A DNA stretch of 38,893 bases from Microcaldota archaeon (GTDB lineage Archaea > Micrarchaeota > Micrarchaeia > Anstonellales > J096), in NCBI GenBank assembly GCA_026982895.1, contig JALWQW010000023.1:1-38893 (forward strand). The letters run 5' to 3'. The stretch's first letter is position 1. The number at the start of each line of letters is the position of its first letter. The notes beneath the pieces were generated by a model, which worked only from the letters and a program-made list of their open reading frames with translations, was not told the origin of the DNA and searched no databases. Shown one piece after another: positions 1-8,861 of this stretch. The translations under genes were made by a program, and so were the position numbers.

Positions 1-2
1 AG

Positions 3-158
3 AGATTACCTTTGGCATATATATTATCCAAGCTATATGGAATCGAGGGTTTCTGGTGGGCCTTCCCTTTAAGTAATATTGTAGGCGCAGGGATCGCCAT
101 CTATTTATTCATTAAGATTTGGAAGAAATTAAAGTTCCCAAGTAGCATTAACGCCTAA
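3..158 (+). CDS. C-terminal end of a polytopic membrane protein, MATE efflux-like (5'-truncated by window edge)
   Basis: Open frame from base 3: RLPLAYILSKLYGIEGFWWAFPLSNIVGAGIAIYLFIKIWKKLKFPSSINA*. Final-helix pattern is MatE-like. Not in the supplied ORF track because there is no start in the window. Confidence 0.6.
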   Translation, partial: RLPLAYILSKLYGIEGFWWAFPLSNIVGAGIAIYLFIKIWKKLKFPSSINA

Positions 159-1466
159 CTTCAAGAGAAGACGCTCGTCTTCCTCTGGAATCTCGCCCAA
201 TGTGTGTAGCTCGCTGCCTAAGAGCTTTGATTTTTGCTCCTTTGAAAGCTCTCTTGAAAGTGATTTTAATGATGCTGCAGGTTTCCCAACAAATCTTTCC
301 AAAGCTAAAAGATAAGCTTTTGGACCTTTAGCTGTATATACTCTACCATTAACCTGCAACGCAGCCCCATTAAGTTTTCTGGCCTTTTCCACGACTTGCC
401 TCTCGGCAAGCTTTATTTTGAGCCTTTTCATCAAAGCCAATACACGCTTATAAGCTGTGTCAGAGAGTTCTCGCCTAACGAACATAGCCTTGTATCTGAA
501 ATAGCGCCTAATTATTTCAGCCCTAGCAGCCTTCTCACACAATGCTCTCTTACCCCTCTTAATAGAGAAGCCAACCCTATTAACGCCCATATCCGTCGGC
601 GAAAGATAGTGGGCCCGCATATAGTTAGTGGGTGAGGTTATCTTCTCTATTAGGCGGCGGAGGAGAGGAAAAGCTTCAATATCTCTGTTATAATTCACAG
701 CTTTTTTATTATAGGCTTCCTCATAGAAAGGGTCATAAGCGTTGTAGTCGCCTATATCAGCGGTGGCAGCCTCGTAAGCAACATTCACAGCACTGTTTAA
801 CGGCAGGTTCCAAATAGGAAAAGTTTCAAGCTTCGCGTATCCTGAATCTTCACCCCTTAAATAATCTTGATAGACGGCCATCAACGCAGTTGCCATCTTA
901 CCTGAATTAGGCCCTGGCGCTGTAACAACGACGATGTCGCTCTCCGTCTTGATATAAGGTTTCTTGCCAAAGCCTCTCGTCGAAAGGATATTCTTAAACG
1001 CTCTTGGATAGCCCTTTATAGGGTATGTGTAGTAAATGCTGTAACCTTCTCGTCTAAGCCGCGCAGCTAAGGCCTTCGCCTTTTTTTGTCCCTCAAAAAA
1101 GCTTATAACAACGGTGTTTACAGAAAAGCCCTTCTTCTCCAAATCAGTGAGCATCTCTTCTGCGAACTCCGTGTAAGATAGGGATAGACTGCCTGTCGGC
1201 TTATCGTTCTCGATATAGCGGGTATTGATGACCGGTAAAAATTCCATGCTTTTCTTTTTTGTTAAACCCTTCAAGACTTTTAACTTTACATCAGTGTTAT
1301 AGCCAGGTAGAACACGAGCCGCATGATAATCCATTATAAGCTTCCCGCCAAACTCCAAGTAAAGTTTATGAAAGTTCTCTGCTCTCTCAGACAAAGCCCT
1401 TATCTCCTCGCGAATGTATTTGTCATTATCAAAACATATTTTGCTTTCAAAAGGTAAGACAACCAC
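129..1466 (-). CDS. DUF1846 / UPF0371 family protein
   Basis: Motifs TESDIVVVTAPGPNSGKMATALMAVYQDYLRG, GYAKLETFPIWNLPLNSAVNVAYEAATADIGDYN. Confidence 0.88.
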   Translation of the reverse strand: MVVLPFESKICFDNDKYIREEIRALSERAENFHKLYLEFGGKLIMDYHAARVLPGYNTDVKLKVLKGLTKKKSMEFLPVINTRYIENDKPTGSLSLSYTEFAEEMLTDLEKKGFSVNTVVISFFEGQKKAKALAARLRREGYSIYYTYPIKGYPRAFKNILSTRGFGKKPYIKTESDIVVVTAPGPNSGKMATALMAVYQDYLRGEDSGYAKLETFPIWNLPLNSAVNVAYEAATADIGDYNAYDPFYEEAYNKKAVNYNRDIEAFPLLRRLIEKITSPTNYMRAHYLSPTDMGVNRVGFSIKRGKRALCEKAARAEIIRRYFRYKAMFVRRELSDTAYKRVLALMKRLKIKLAERQVVEKARKLNGAALQVNGRVYTAKGPKAYLLALERFVGKPAASLKSLSRELSKEQKSKLLGSELHTLGEIPEEDERLLLKLGVNATWEL

Positions 1467-1510
1467 GATAAAGAAAGGGAAGAAAGATTATTAATACTAG
1501 TGGATGACAC

Positions 1511-1798
1511 TCATTTCAACAATTGGCGCATCTCTGATTTATACAATTCAAAATTTATAGAGAAGTGGATTAGGATAAGAAAAGCCATTAAAAATCCTGT
1601 GACGGTGTGTAATTTTTCTAAGCTTTCCTTGCCTAAACCAAAAAAGGCCCAGCCAGTAGCTTTTGCAATCCTTCCAATAGGCGCTAGATGAAGGCCTATG
1701 CCTGTAAAAATTACTATAAGAGTCACCACAATGAGGAGGGTCGTAAGGACCGCTCTAACCTTAATAATATTTATTTTCCCCAGCATTATTCCACCCAT
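1511..1798 (-). CDS. Small membrane protein, DUF4405/cytochrome b561-like helices
   Basis: Two hydrophobic helices with His in GIGLHLAP, LEKLHTVTGF and LIHFSINF. Confidence 0.5.
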   Translation of the reverse strand: MGGIMLGKINIIKVRAVLTTLLIVVTLIVIFTGIGLHLAPIGRIAKATGWAFFGLGKESLEKLHTVTGFLMAFLILIHFSINFELYKSEMRQLLK

Positions 1799-1802
1799 AT
1801 AA

Positions 1803-2537
1803 TTATACTTTTTTCTTCCTTCCTAACGATGCGCCGCCTGCTAAAGCAACTAAGCCTGCTGAACCAAAGCAAACACCATCACTCTCTTCTCCTCCAGCGG
1901 ACTCGTCTTTTGGCGGAGCACTGCACTTACCATTCTCACATGAACCCCAGCCTTTTTCTTGACAATAGGCATCGCTCTTGCAGCTGTATAAATCAGCCTT
2001 TAAATCAGTGTCGAGATTTTCCATCTCCTCGCCATCTAGTGTAAACGAAGGTTCTTTCTTTGAAACATCGCTTTCATAATCTTCATAAGAGAGATTAATC
2101 GCTGCATCCGCCGTCAGGAGAGCACTAATATTGTCGCTTTCATCTAAATATTCCTGAAGGGGCTTAACCCAAACAACCTTCCAATCACCTTGCGTATAAT
2201 GTAAAAGCATAACATAATCCAATTGATAAGTTATATCTTCTGCGCCTGAAATGGAAGCATTGAGCGTGTATTTAGCCAAAGCATAGTCGCCATCTTGAGT
2301 ATAGTGAAAATTCCTTATGGAAAAATAATCTGTGTCATAATTATCCCATATTTTTTGAATAATAGTTTTCATGGAGGATATATCGTCTGCTGTATACTCC
2401 GATAAATCCATTGTAGAGAGGAATCTGTCCATATTCTCATCAGCACTTGCCTGATAATAATTATTAACAACGGTTTGAACACTCGCTGCAAAAAACAATC
2501 CGACAGCAAATAAAAGCAATAAAAGTATCTTTTTCAT
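1803..2537 (-). CDS. Secreted protein with NTF2/SnoaL-like domain, short Cys motif and C-terminal hydrophobic plus RKKK tail
   Basis: Signal peptide MKKILLLLLFAVGLFFAASVQT; NTF2-like YYQASADENMDRFLSTM...YTQGDWKVVWVKPLQ; C-terminus VCFGSAGLVALAGGASLGRKKKV. Confidence 0.55.
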   Translation of the reverse strand: MKKILLLLLFAVGLFFAASVQTVVNNYYQASADENMDRFLSTMDLSEYTADDISSMKTIIQKIWDNYDTDYFSIRNFHYTQDGDYALAKYTLNASISGAEDITYQLDYVMLLHYTQGDWKVVWVKPLQEYLDESDNISALLTADAAINLSYEDYESDVSKKEPSFTLDGEEMENLDTDLKADLYSCKSDAYCQEKGWGSCENGKCSAPPKDESAGGEESDGVCFGSAGLVALAGGASLGRKKKV

Positions 2538-4520
2538 TTAATCACCCTCAAAGCCTAAATATTGCATTTTGAAATCATAAAAGTAATCAGCCCTATTGCC
2601 GTCTTCATCTTCAACAACCACATAGAAGGCATAATCTGCTGTTCTATTTTTAGCGTTGGCTATTCTTTCCTTAGCAGCCAAATCTTTTAGCTTGCCTTGC
2701 ATAGAACCCACCAAGCCATCAGCCAAATCTTGCGTAATATCCGCGGCTTGTCCTATTACAGGAACTTCATCCACAACTAAGCTTACAGCCCCTATAGTTG
2801 CTTTGCCGCCTTCTAATGCAAAGTCTAATGAGCGATACGCCATTTCCTTGTATGTCTTAGCATTAACAACACCATCTATTCCCTGGGCCATATTTTTCAT
2901 ATTACCCCACAAACCAGTCACTCCTTTATACCACTTGATGCCAGGCGCCACATATCCAAAGAACTTAGCTGCTTTTCCAGCCAATTTCTCGCCAGCGTAT
3001 TCAGCACCTTTCTCAGCACTGGTAAGTGCAACGCTTGTCGCTGTGCCCGTCAAAACACCAGTCATCTCCCTCGCCATTATAATTTCATCTTTGTTTAAGC
3101 CACGAGCGGGGCTCATCCATTGAACAACCTCATTCTTCTTATCTGAATCGAATAAAATAACATTATTGCTTGAAGCTGGCCTAAAGCGAGATTCAGATTT
3201 CCACTGCCCGCCATAGTTGCGAAGGTAATATTTGAAATGAGAACTGTCGGGGTCGTCAACTTGAATATAAACATTGTGCAATGCGTAAGCTTTAGCAGGA
3301 TTAGGAGATATCTTAACAGAAGTTATTTTGGGCATAGGCGATTGAAGCATAATTTGTGCGTTTGTCTGCGTAGACCAATCGTCGCTGTCATCGTGTTTTG
3401 AAGCAGTTACAGTAACATCGAGTGTTAATGGAAAATCGTCGTAATACATGCTTTTTATTTCTTTTATGGAGGGCAATTTTAGCGTGCCTACATATTCTCC
3501 ATTGGCATCTGTATATCTAATGGCATCTCTGAAGCCCCATTTCCCTAAAACACCTGTGTTGTGTGGGTCGTCTATTCTTATGTGCAATTTAGCCCCTTTA
3601 ACGACAGTTCCATTGTCATAGCGTAAATCCACCTGTATCCTATCCTGGGCGTTGTCCTTCAACAAAACAGCAGGTTTCTCTATAGTTAAATATATATTCG
3701 GCGCCTCTGTGTTGACAACCTTTTCATTACATTTATTTGAAGAGGCATTGCAGCCATTATCACACTCAAATGTGTAATAGTAGCACTGACCATCCTCGCT
3801 GTTGCAATAACCATCATAATAATAAGTGCCATCTTCGCAATAATACTCTTTGCATTCAACATTAGCGCATTTATCACCTTCATTTCCTTGTTCAGCGCAT
3901 GCAGTCCCTTCTGCATTACAACCATTTTGGCATTTAACTGCTTTATAATTACATTGGCCACTATACTCATCGAACTCTCCTTGATAGTAGTAAGTGCTAA
4001 CGCCTGTATTCGAGTCATATAAACAACGATCTTCACAGTATGCATCATAATTACTATCTCCAGTGTCACCTATATCCCCACCACCATAAGCAGGAGTGGT
4101 ATCCTCTTCGTCAGATTCAGGGTAATTATAATAGCAAATATCCTGACAACTCTTCAAAGCATTCTTCGCTGCAACCTGCGCCTCCCCTTTACAACAATTT
4201 TGCATGGCGGCGTTCCTTGTACAATCTGTGCCACCAGCTTGTTGGCATTCCCACAATTGGACGACACATCTAGCGTATCTCCCAGATTCACCATTCCATG
4301 TGCCTGTCCTCACCCTAGGACAATTGCTGGATGTGACTGCCTCATAGTATGAGCCGCTGTTTGCCATTTGTATTGCTTCTTTAAGGGCAGCTTCGTATTC
4401 CTGATTACATTCATATAAACATTGATTCAATTGGCTATTGCTGCCAGTATTACTGGTATGAGAAAGGACAAATGAAACGCTAATTAATAGCAATAAAGCT
4501 AAAAGTGGCAAATACTTCAT
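2538..4520 (-). CDS. Large secreted cysteine-rich surface protein
   Basis: Signal peptide; N-terminal Cys-rich region, two Cys/Tyr-rich repeats (CEDRCLYDSNTG...CQNGCNAEGTAC and CKEYYCEDGTYYYDGYC...CDNGCNASSNKC), Ig-like middle, Gly/Ala-rich hydrophobic segment. Confidence 0.65.
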   Translation of the reverse strand: MKYLPLLALLLLISVSFVLSHTSNTGSNSQLNQCLYECNQEYEAALKEAIQMANSGSYYEAVTSSNCPRVRTGTWNGESGRYARCVVQLWECQQAGGTDCTRNAAMQNCCKGEAQVAAKNALKSCQDICYYNYPESDEEDTTPAYGGGDIGDTGDSNYDAYCEDRCLYDSNTGVSTYYYQGEFDEYSGQCNYKAVKCQNGCNAEGTACAEQGNEGDKCANVECKEYYCEDGTYYYDGYCNSEDGQCYYYTFECDNGCNASSNKCNEKVVNTEAPNIYLTIEKPAVLLKDNAQDRIQVDLRYDNGTVVKGAKLHIRIDDPHNTGVLGKWGFRDAIRYTDANGEYVGTLKLPSIKEIKSMYYDDFPLTLDVTVTASKHDDSDDWSTQTNAQIMLQSPMPKITSVKISPNPAKAYALHNVYIQVDDPDSSHFKYYLRNYGGQWKSESRFRPASSNNVILFDSDKKNEVVQWMSPARGLNKDEIIMAREMTGVLTGTATSVALTSAEKGAEYAGEKLAGKAAKFFGYVAPGIKWYKGVTGLWGNMKNMAQGIDGVVNAKTYKEMAYRSLDFALEGGKATIGAVSLVVDEVPVIGQAADITQDLADGLVGSMQGKLKDLAAKERIANAKNRTADYAFYVVVEDEDGNRADYFYDFKMQYLGFEGD

Positions 4521-4582
4521 AAGAAAATTAAAATAGTAATATTAATAAAGGCTTCCGTGAGAGGAGGTGGGTTTCGGTAAAG

Positions 4583-4942
4583 ATGTATCAAGCTATAAAG
4601 GAGGGGGTTAAGGCACAGGTTAATAAAAGGATACAATCAAAGTTAAGCATGTTATCAGAAATCCCAAAAGGCTTCGATAAGGTTAAGGAAAAGCTCGGTG
4701 AGATGAGCGACGCGGAGTTGGCAAGACTCGGTTTAATAGCAGAGCTCGACGCAATAAACCTCTACGAACAGCTGGCAGCGAATGCCAAAGACCCTCTTGT
4801 AAAAAAGATGTTTTTAGACATAGCATATGAAGAGAAAGAGCACCTCGGCGAATTTATGGAGCTCTTAAAGCGCCTCGACCCATCACAAATAAAAGCATTA
4901 GAAGATGGTGCTAATGAAGTAAAGGAAGAAGCAAAGGAGTAA
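4583..4942 (+). CDS. Ferritin-like di-iron protein resembling encapsulin-associated ferritin (EncFtn)
   Basis: AELDAINLYEQLAANAKDPLVKKMFLDIAYEEKEHLGEFMELLKRLDPSQ: single ExxxxxY...ExxH half-ferritin hairpin. Confidence 0.75.
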   Translation: MYQAIKEGVKAQVNKRIQSKLSMLSEIPKGFDKVKEKLGEMSDAELARLGLIAELDAINLYEQLAANAKDPLVKKMFLDIAYEEKEHLGEFMELLKRLDPSQIKALEDGANEVKEEAKE

Positions 4943-4952
4943 AAGGGGAAAT

Positions 4953-5294
4953 ATGAAGATTAGCTCAACAATAAAAAGCGCAGATTGGAAGACAGAGAAA
5001 CACACGCCGATTGTAGAAGTTTTTACTGAAGAAGACATCTATAGAGTAGAAGTAAGCGTTGGCAAGGAGATTCCCCACCCAAATACAGCAGAGCACCATA
5101 TAGCTTGGATAGAGGTTTTCTTTATGGAGGAAGGTAAAGAAACAGCACTGCCTGTCGGTAAAATTCAGTTTACAGGGCATGGCGAGGCTGGCCTTACAGA
5201 GCCACGCGCGACCCTTTACTTCAAAACAGACAAAAAAGGCAAATTTTATGCTCTAGCGTACTGCAATATGCATGGATTATGGGAAAGCCAATGA
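4953..5294 (+). CDS. Superoxide reductase (neelaredoxin/desulfoferrodoxin type)
   Basis: EKHTPIVEV, GKEIPHPNTAEHHIAWIEVFF and YCNMHGLWE metal-site motifs. Confidence 0.92.
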   Translation: MKISSTIKSADWKTEKHTPIVEVFTEEDIYRVEVSVGKEIPHPNTAEHHIAWIEVFFMEEGKETALPVGKIQFTGHGEAGLTEPRATLYFKTDKKGKFYALAYCNMHGLWESQ

Positions 5295-5340
5295 AGATAA
5301 ACATAAACATTTAAAAACACTTCCTAACACTATAACTATA

Positions 5341-6003
5341 ATGAAATTGCGATTAGAAACACGCTATCAAAAGTTAAATGCAGAGAAGCTTAAAGAGGGC
5401 TTTAAGAAGAGTGGAAAAGAGTTCAAAGAGTATTTAGAGAAGTTAGGAAGGGAAAGAGAATTAAGGGAAAAAGCAGCGATGTTAGAGGACAAGCTGCCAA
5501 AAAATATAAAAGGTATAGTTAAGCCCATCCAAAACATTATCTCTAAAATATCGACATTATACCCAAACGGTGGCCTGTCTGATAGAGCATATAACCTTCT
5601 AAGGTATAAAGCATACAAAGTGCTTAGATACAGCATTATAGAATACGCGCTTGACAATGGCTGCGACCCTACTGGATGCACAGAAGAAGGAGCTATGAAT
5701 TCTGTAGATGTTATGGGAATCAATGAGGAGAGATTCAGAAACCATTTGTACGAAATAATGGAAATCATAAAAGAGTCTCCTATTTACAAAAACGCCAAAA
5801 CATCGAGCGAAAAGGTGCATGTATTCACAGACATGTTTGATTTGGCATTAACGAAAGTAATAGAGCAATATGAAGCTCATGGAATGAAGATTGATGAGAT
5901 ATTACTCGCCATAAAGAAAGCCTACCAAAGTAAGGATGTTAGATGTGTAGAACAGACAGAGAGGAGATTAGATTTAATATTCCAAATAATAAAAGACCTA
6001 TAA
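5341..6003 (+). CDS. Conserved hypothetical helical protein
   Basis: ORF 5272-6003; the start at 5341 (MKLRLETRYQ) avoids overlap with the upstream SOR gene. Confidence 0.6.
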   Translation: MKLRLETRYQKLNAEKLKEGFKKSGKEFKEYLEKLGRERELREKAAMLEDKLPKNIKGIVKPIQNIISKISTLYPNGGLSDRAYNLLRYKAYKVLRYSIIEYALDNGCDPTGCTEEGAMNSVDVMGINEERFRNHLYEIMEIIKESPIYKNAKTSSEKVHVFTDMFDLALTKVIEQYEAHGMKIDEILLAIKKAYQSKDVRCVEQTERRLDLIFQIIKDL

Positions 6004-6034
6004 CAATTAAAATGTTTTCTATTAAAGGAAGGCC

Positions 6035-7900
6035 ATGAGAGCCGTTTTTCTACACAGCAACAAGATAGAGGTAGAGCCCAAAGAGAAGGCTTTGGGAGAC
6101 GCGGATGAGAATGTAGAGGCCTTTGTAGAGGAAGAAGCAGTTGTGGTCTTCACGGCTGTGGAGGAGGGCGATGAAGACATAGACGCCGTCGTCGATGCTC
6201 TCACGACTGAAATAAAAAAATTCACGGAACAGGTTAAAACGACGCGTGTCGTTCTTTATCCTTATGTTCACTTAACTTCAAAACCAGCTCCGCCGAGAGT
6301 TGCCAAAAAATTGCTGAATGTAGCGAGCCTTCGTTTAAAGCAAGAGGGCTTTGAAGTGAAAAAGGCACCCTTCGGATGGTACAAGGCATTCACATTAAGC
6401 GTAAAGGGCCACCCGCTGTCGGAGCTTAGTAGAGAAATTCATGTCGGCGAAAAAAATAAAGAAGAAGAGGAAGAGGTTAGCCAAGCTCTAAAAGATGAGG
6501 AAACAATTAAGAGCGAATTCTACATTTTCGATGGTGAAAAACTCGTCGAGGCAGACAAATTCAACTTTGAGGGACACGACAACTTGAAGAAGTTCATAAC
6601 ATACGAAACGAAAAAAGTCAGGGCTTATGAAAAAGAGCCTCCACATATAGAGCTTATGAAGAAATTGGAGCTCGTCGATTATGAACCCGGAAGCGACCCA
6701 GGAAATCTGCGCTTTTATCCAAAGGGCAAGCTCATAAAGGGCAGCTTGGAGGAGTGGGTTACAAATGTTTGTTTGGACTTCGGCGCGCATGAGGTGGAAA
6801 CGCCAATAATGCTCGACATGGAGCAACCACAGCTGAAAAAATACCTCCATAGGTTCCCCGCAAGGCAGTATATAGTCCTAAGCGAAAAGAAACGCCTCTT
6901 CCTGCGCTTTGCCGCTTGCTTTGGGCAGTTCCTCATAGCCCACGACGCTAACATAAGCTACAAAAACCTGCCATTGAAAATATTCGAGATGACCCGCTAT
7001 TCATTTAGGAGAGAGCAGAGAGGTGAATTAGCAGGGCTTAAAAGGCTGAGAGCCTTTACGATGCCCGACATGCACACCTTCGCCAGAGATGTTGAGCAGG
7101 CGAAAGTTGAATACAAGAGGCAATGGGAGAAGAGCGTCGATATTGTAAAGGCATTGGATTTGTGGGGGCAAAGCGAAATCGGCTTCCGCATAACAAAAGA
7201 CTTCTACGAAAAACACAAGGAATGGCTTCACGAAGTGTTTGGCTATGCTGGCAAACCCGTTTTGGTGGAGATGTGGAACAAGCGCTTCACATACTTCTCA
7301 CTGAAATTCGAGATTAACTTTATAGACGCCATGGAGAAAGCGACAGCATTATCGACAGTGCAGATAGATGTTGAAAATGCAGAGCGTTTTGGCATAACAT
7401 ATACTGACGAGAATGGCGAGAAAAAACACCCACTCATATTGCACGCGAGCCTAAGTGGAGCCATAGAGAGGGTTATGTATGCTCTGCTGGAGAAAGCCGC
7501 TCTTGATATGCAGAAGGGAAAGAAGGGCAGCTTCCCATTATGGTTGGCGCCAACGCAAGTAAGAATAATCCCTGCAAGCTCGGATTATCTAAACAAGGCA
7601 AATGAGCTGGCTGACAAATTAGAGAGCGCAGGTATAAGGGTTGATGTAGATGATAGAGAAGAAAGTGTCAATAAGAGGATTATGCTAGCCGAGAAAGAAT
7701 GGGTGCCCTACATAATGGTATATGGTGAAAAGGAAGAAGGAAAAGAAAAACTGCCTGTAAGGCTTAGGGACGAAGGGAAAACAAATGAATACAGCTTGGA
7801 AGAGTTAATTGGCGAGATAACAAAGAAATGTGAGGGCTTCCCATTGAAGAAGCGCACATACCCACGCTTATTGAGCAAGAGGCCAATATTCAGGGGGTAA
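6035..7900 (+). CDS. thrS: Threonyl-tRNA synthetase, archaeal type
   Basis: Archaeal N-terminal editing domain (HLTSKPAPPRVAKKLL, KAPFGWYKAFTLSVKGHPLSELSR); class II motifs (RYSFRREQRGELAGLKRLRAFTMPDMHTF; ILHASLSGAIERVMYALLE). Confidence 0.96.
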   Translation: MRAVFLHSNKIEVEPKEKALGDADENVEAFVEEEAVVVFTAVEEGDEDIDAVVDALTTEIKKFTEQVKTTRVVLYPYVHLTSKPAPPRVAKKLLNVASLRLKQEGFEVKKAPFGWYKAFTLSVKGHPLSELSREIHVGEKNKEEEEEVSQALKDEETIKSEFYIFDGEKLVEADKFNFEGHDNLKKFITYETKKVRAYEKEPPHIELMKKLELVDYEPGSDPGNLRFYPKGKLIKGSLEEWVTNVCLDFGAHEVETPIMLDMEQPQLKKYLHRFPARQYIVLSEKKRLFLRFAACFGQFLIAHDANISYKNLPLKIFEMTRYSFRREQRGELAGLKRLRAFTMPDMHTFARDVEQAKVEYKRQWEKSVDIVKALDLWGQSEIGFRITKDFYEKHKEWLHEVFGYAGKPVLVEMWNKRFTYFSLKFEINFIDAMEKATALSTVQIDVENAERFGITYTDENGEKKHPLILHASLSGAIERVMYALLEKAALDMQKGKKGSFPLWLAPTQVRIIPASSDYLNKANELADKLESAGIRVDVDDREESVNKRIMLAEKEWVPYIMVYGEKEEGKEKLPVRLRDEGKTNEYSLEELIGEITKKCEGFPLKKRTYPRLLSKRPIFRG

Positions 7901-7901
7901 T

Positions 7902-8189
7902 GTGCTTTTCCTTAAAGAGAAAACAACTTCTATTTTTTTATCTATAAAAAAGGCGTCGAGCCCCCTCCATATATCAGAGATAGCTAGACGGTCTGGGGCG
8001 AGTTATTTATACACAACAAGAACATTGAAGAGATGGGAAGAGTTGGGTTTGGTTAAAATGGAAGGTGCTGGAAAAAAGAAAAGAGTCGTCCTAACAGATA
8101 AAGGCTTGGATATATCAAAAATAATATCGGACTTAAATCAAAAAGAAGAAAAAATAATGGCTGTGCATAAACTGCTAAATAGGGAGTGA
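7902..8189 (+). CDS. Winged-helix (MarR-like) transcriptional regulator
   Basis: HISEIARRSGASYLYTTRTLKRWEELGLVKMEGAGKKKRVVLTDKG; GTG start. Confidence 0.75.
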   Translation: MLFLKEKTTSIFLSIKKASSPLHISEIARRSGASYLYTTRTLKRWEELGLVKMEGAGKKKRVVLTDKGLDISKIISDLNQKEEKIMAVHKLLNRE

Positions 8190-8861
8190 TTACAATGTCA
8201 AGCCATTCTTCCCAATAGTGAAAGGATACACATCCAGGGAGTGGCTCTTCCCTCTTACTTTCATGACACGCAAGTATCTGGAAGCGGTTGTATCTTCGAA
8301 TAGAAAGTCGAGGTGTATCCAATTGTCTGTAAACGCCTCGATTCCCCATTTAGTAGAGGGCATCTCATGAGGTATAAAGTTGGGTGAATCAGATATCAAA
8401 AATGTCGATGTTCCCCAATTTCGCATCCTCTCAACAATTGTTGAAAAGAGCTTGAGCCTTTCGCCATCCTTAGATGTTGATATAGCGAGGGGGAGGACAG
8501 AATCTATAACAACTCTGCCTATATCATACTTGTGAATTATTTCCTTTATAGGGTCTGTTGGAGCCACGAATTGGCCTATTTCATGGGAAGGATAATCCAA
8601 GAGCGTTATTGTGCCTAACTCGAGGTATTCTTCAACATTCCACTGATAACCAGAAAGGCTTAGTAAAATGTCATTCTTCGTCGGCTCCATGGCTATGAAG
8701 AGGCCACGCTCGCCTAATTTAACGCCATTTACAAGGATTTGTGTAGCTAAAGTAGTCTTGCCCACACCAGTAGGCCCACTTATAAGCGTAACAGAGCTTT
8801 CAGGCAATCCACCGCCCAAAGCACCATCCAACTTTCTAATGTTTGTTTTCATCATTCTCAT
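8190..8861 (-). CDS. KaiC/RadA-like RecA-superfamily ATPase
   Basis: LDGALGGGLPESSVTLISGPTGVGKTTLATQILVNG; Walker B region RVVIDSVLPLA. Confidence 0.88.
   Translation of the reverse strand: MRMMKTNIRKLDGALGGGLPESSVTLISGPTGVGKTTLATQILVNGVKLGERGLFIAMEPTKNDILLSLSGYQWNVEEYLELGTITLLDYPSHEIGQFVAPTDPIKEIIHKYDIGRVVIDSVLPLAISTSKDGERLKLFSTIVERMRNWGTSTFLISDSPNFIPHEMPSTKWGIEAFTDNWIHLDFLFEDTTASRYLRVMKVRGKSHSLDVYPFTIGKNGLTL

Noticed and set aside
2656-3123. 155-aa plus-strand ORF
   Set aside because: Antisense to the Cys-rich secreted protein gene; Ala/Pro/Ser-rich shadow ORF.
3686-4069. 127-aa minus-strand ORF in another frame of the Cys-rich gene
   Set aside because: Overlaps the longer, signal-peptide-bearing ORF 2538-4520 whose repeats are coherent.
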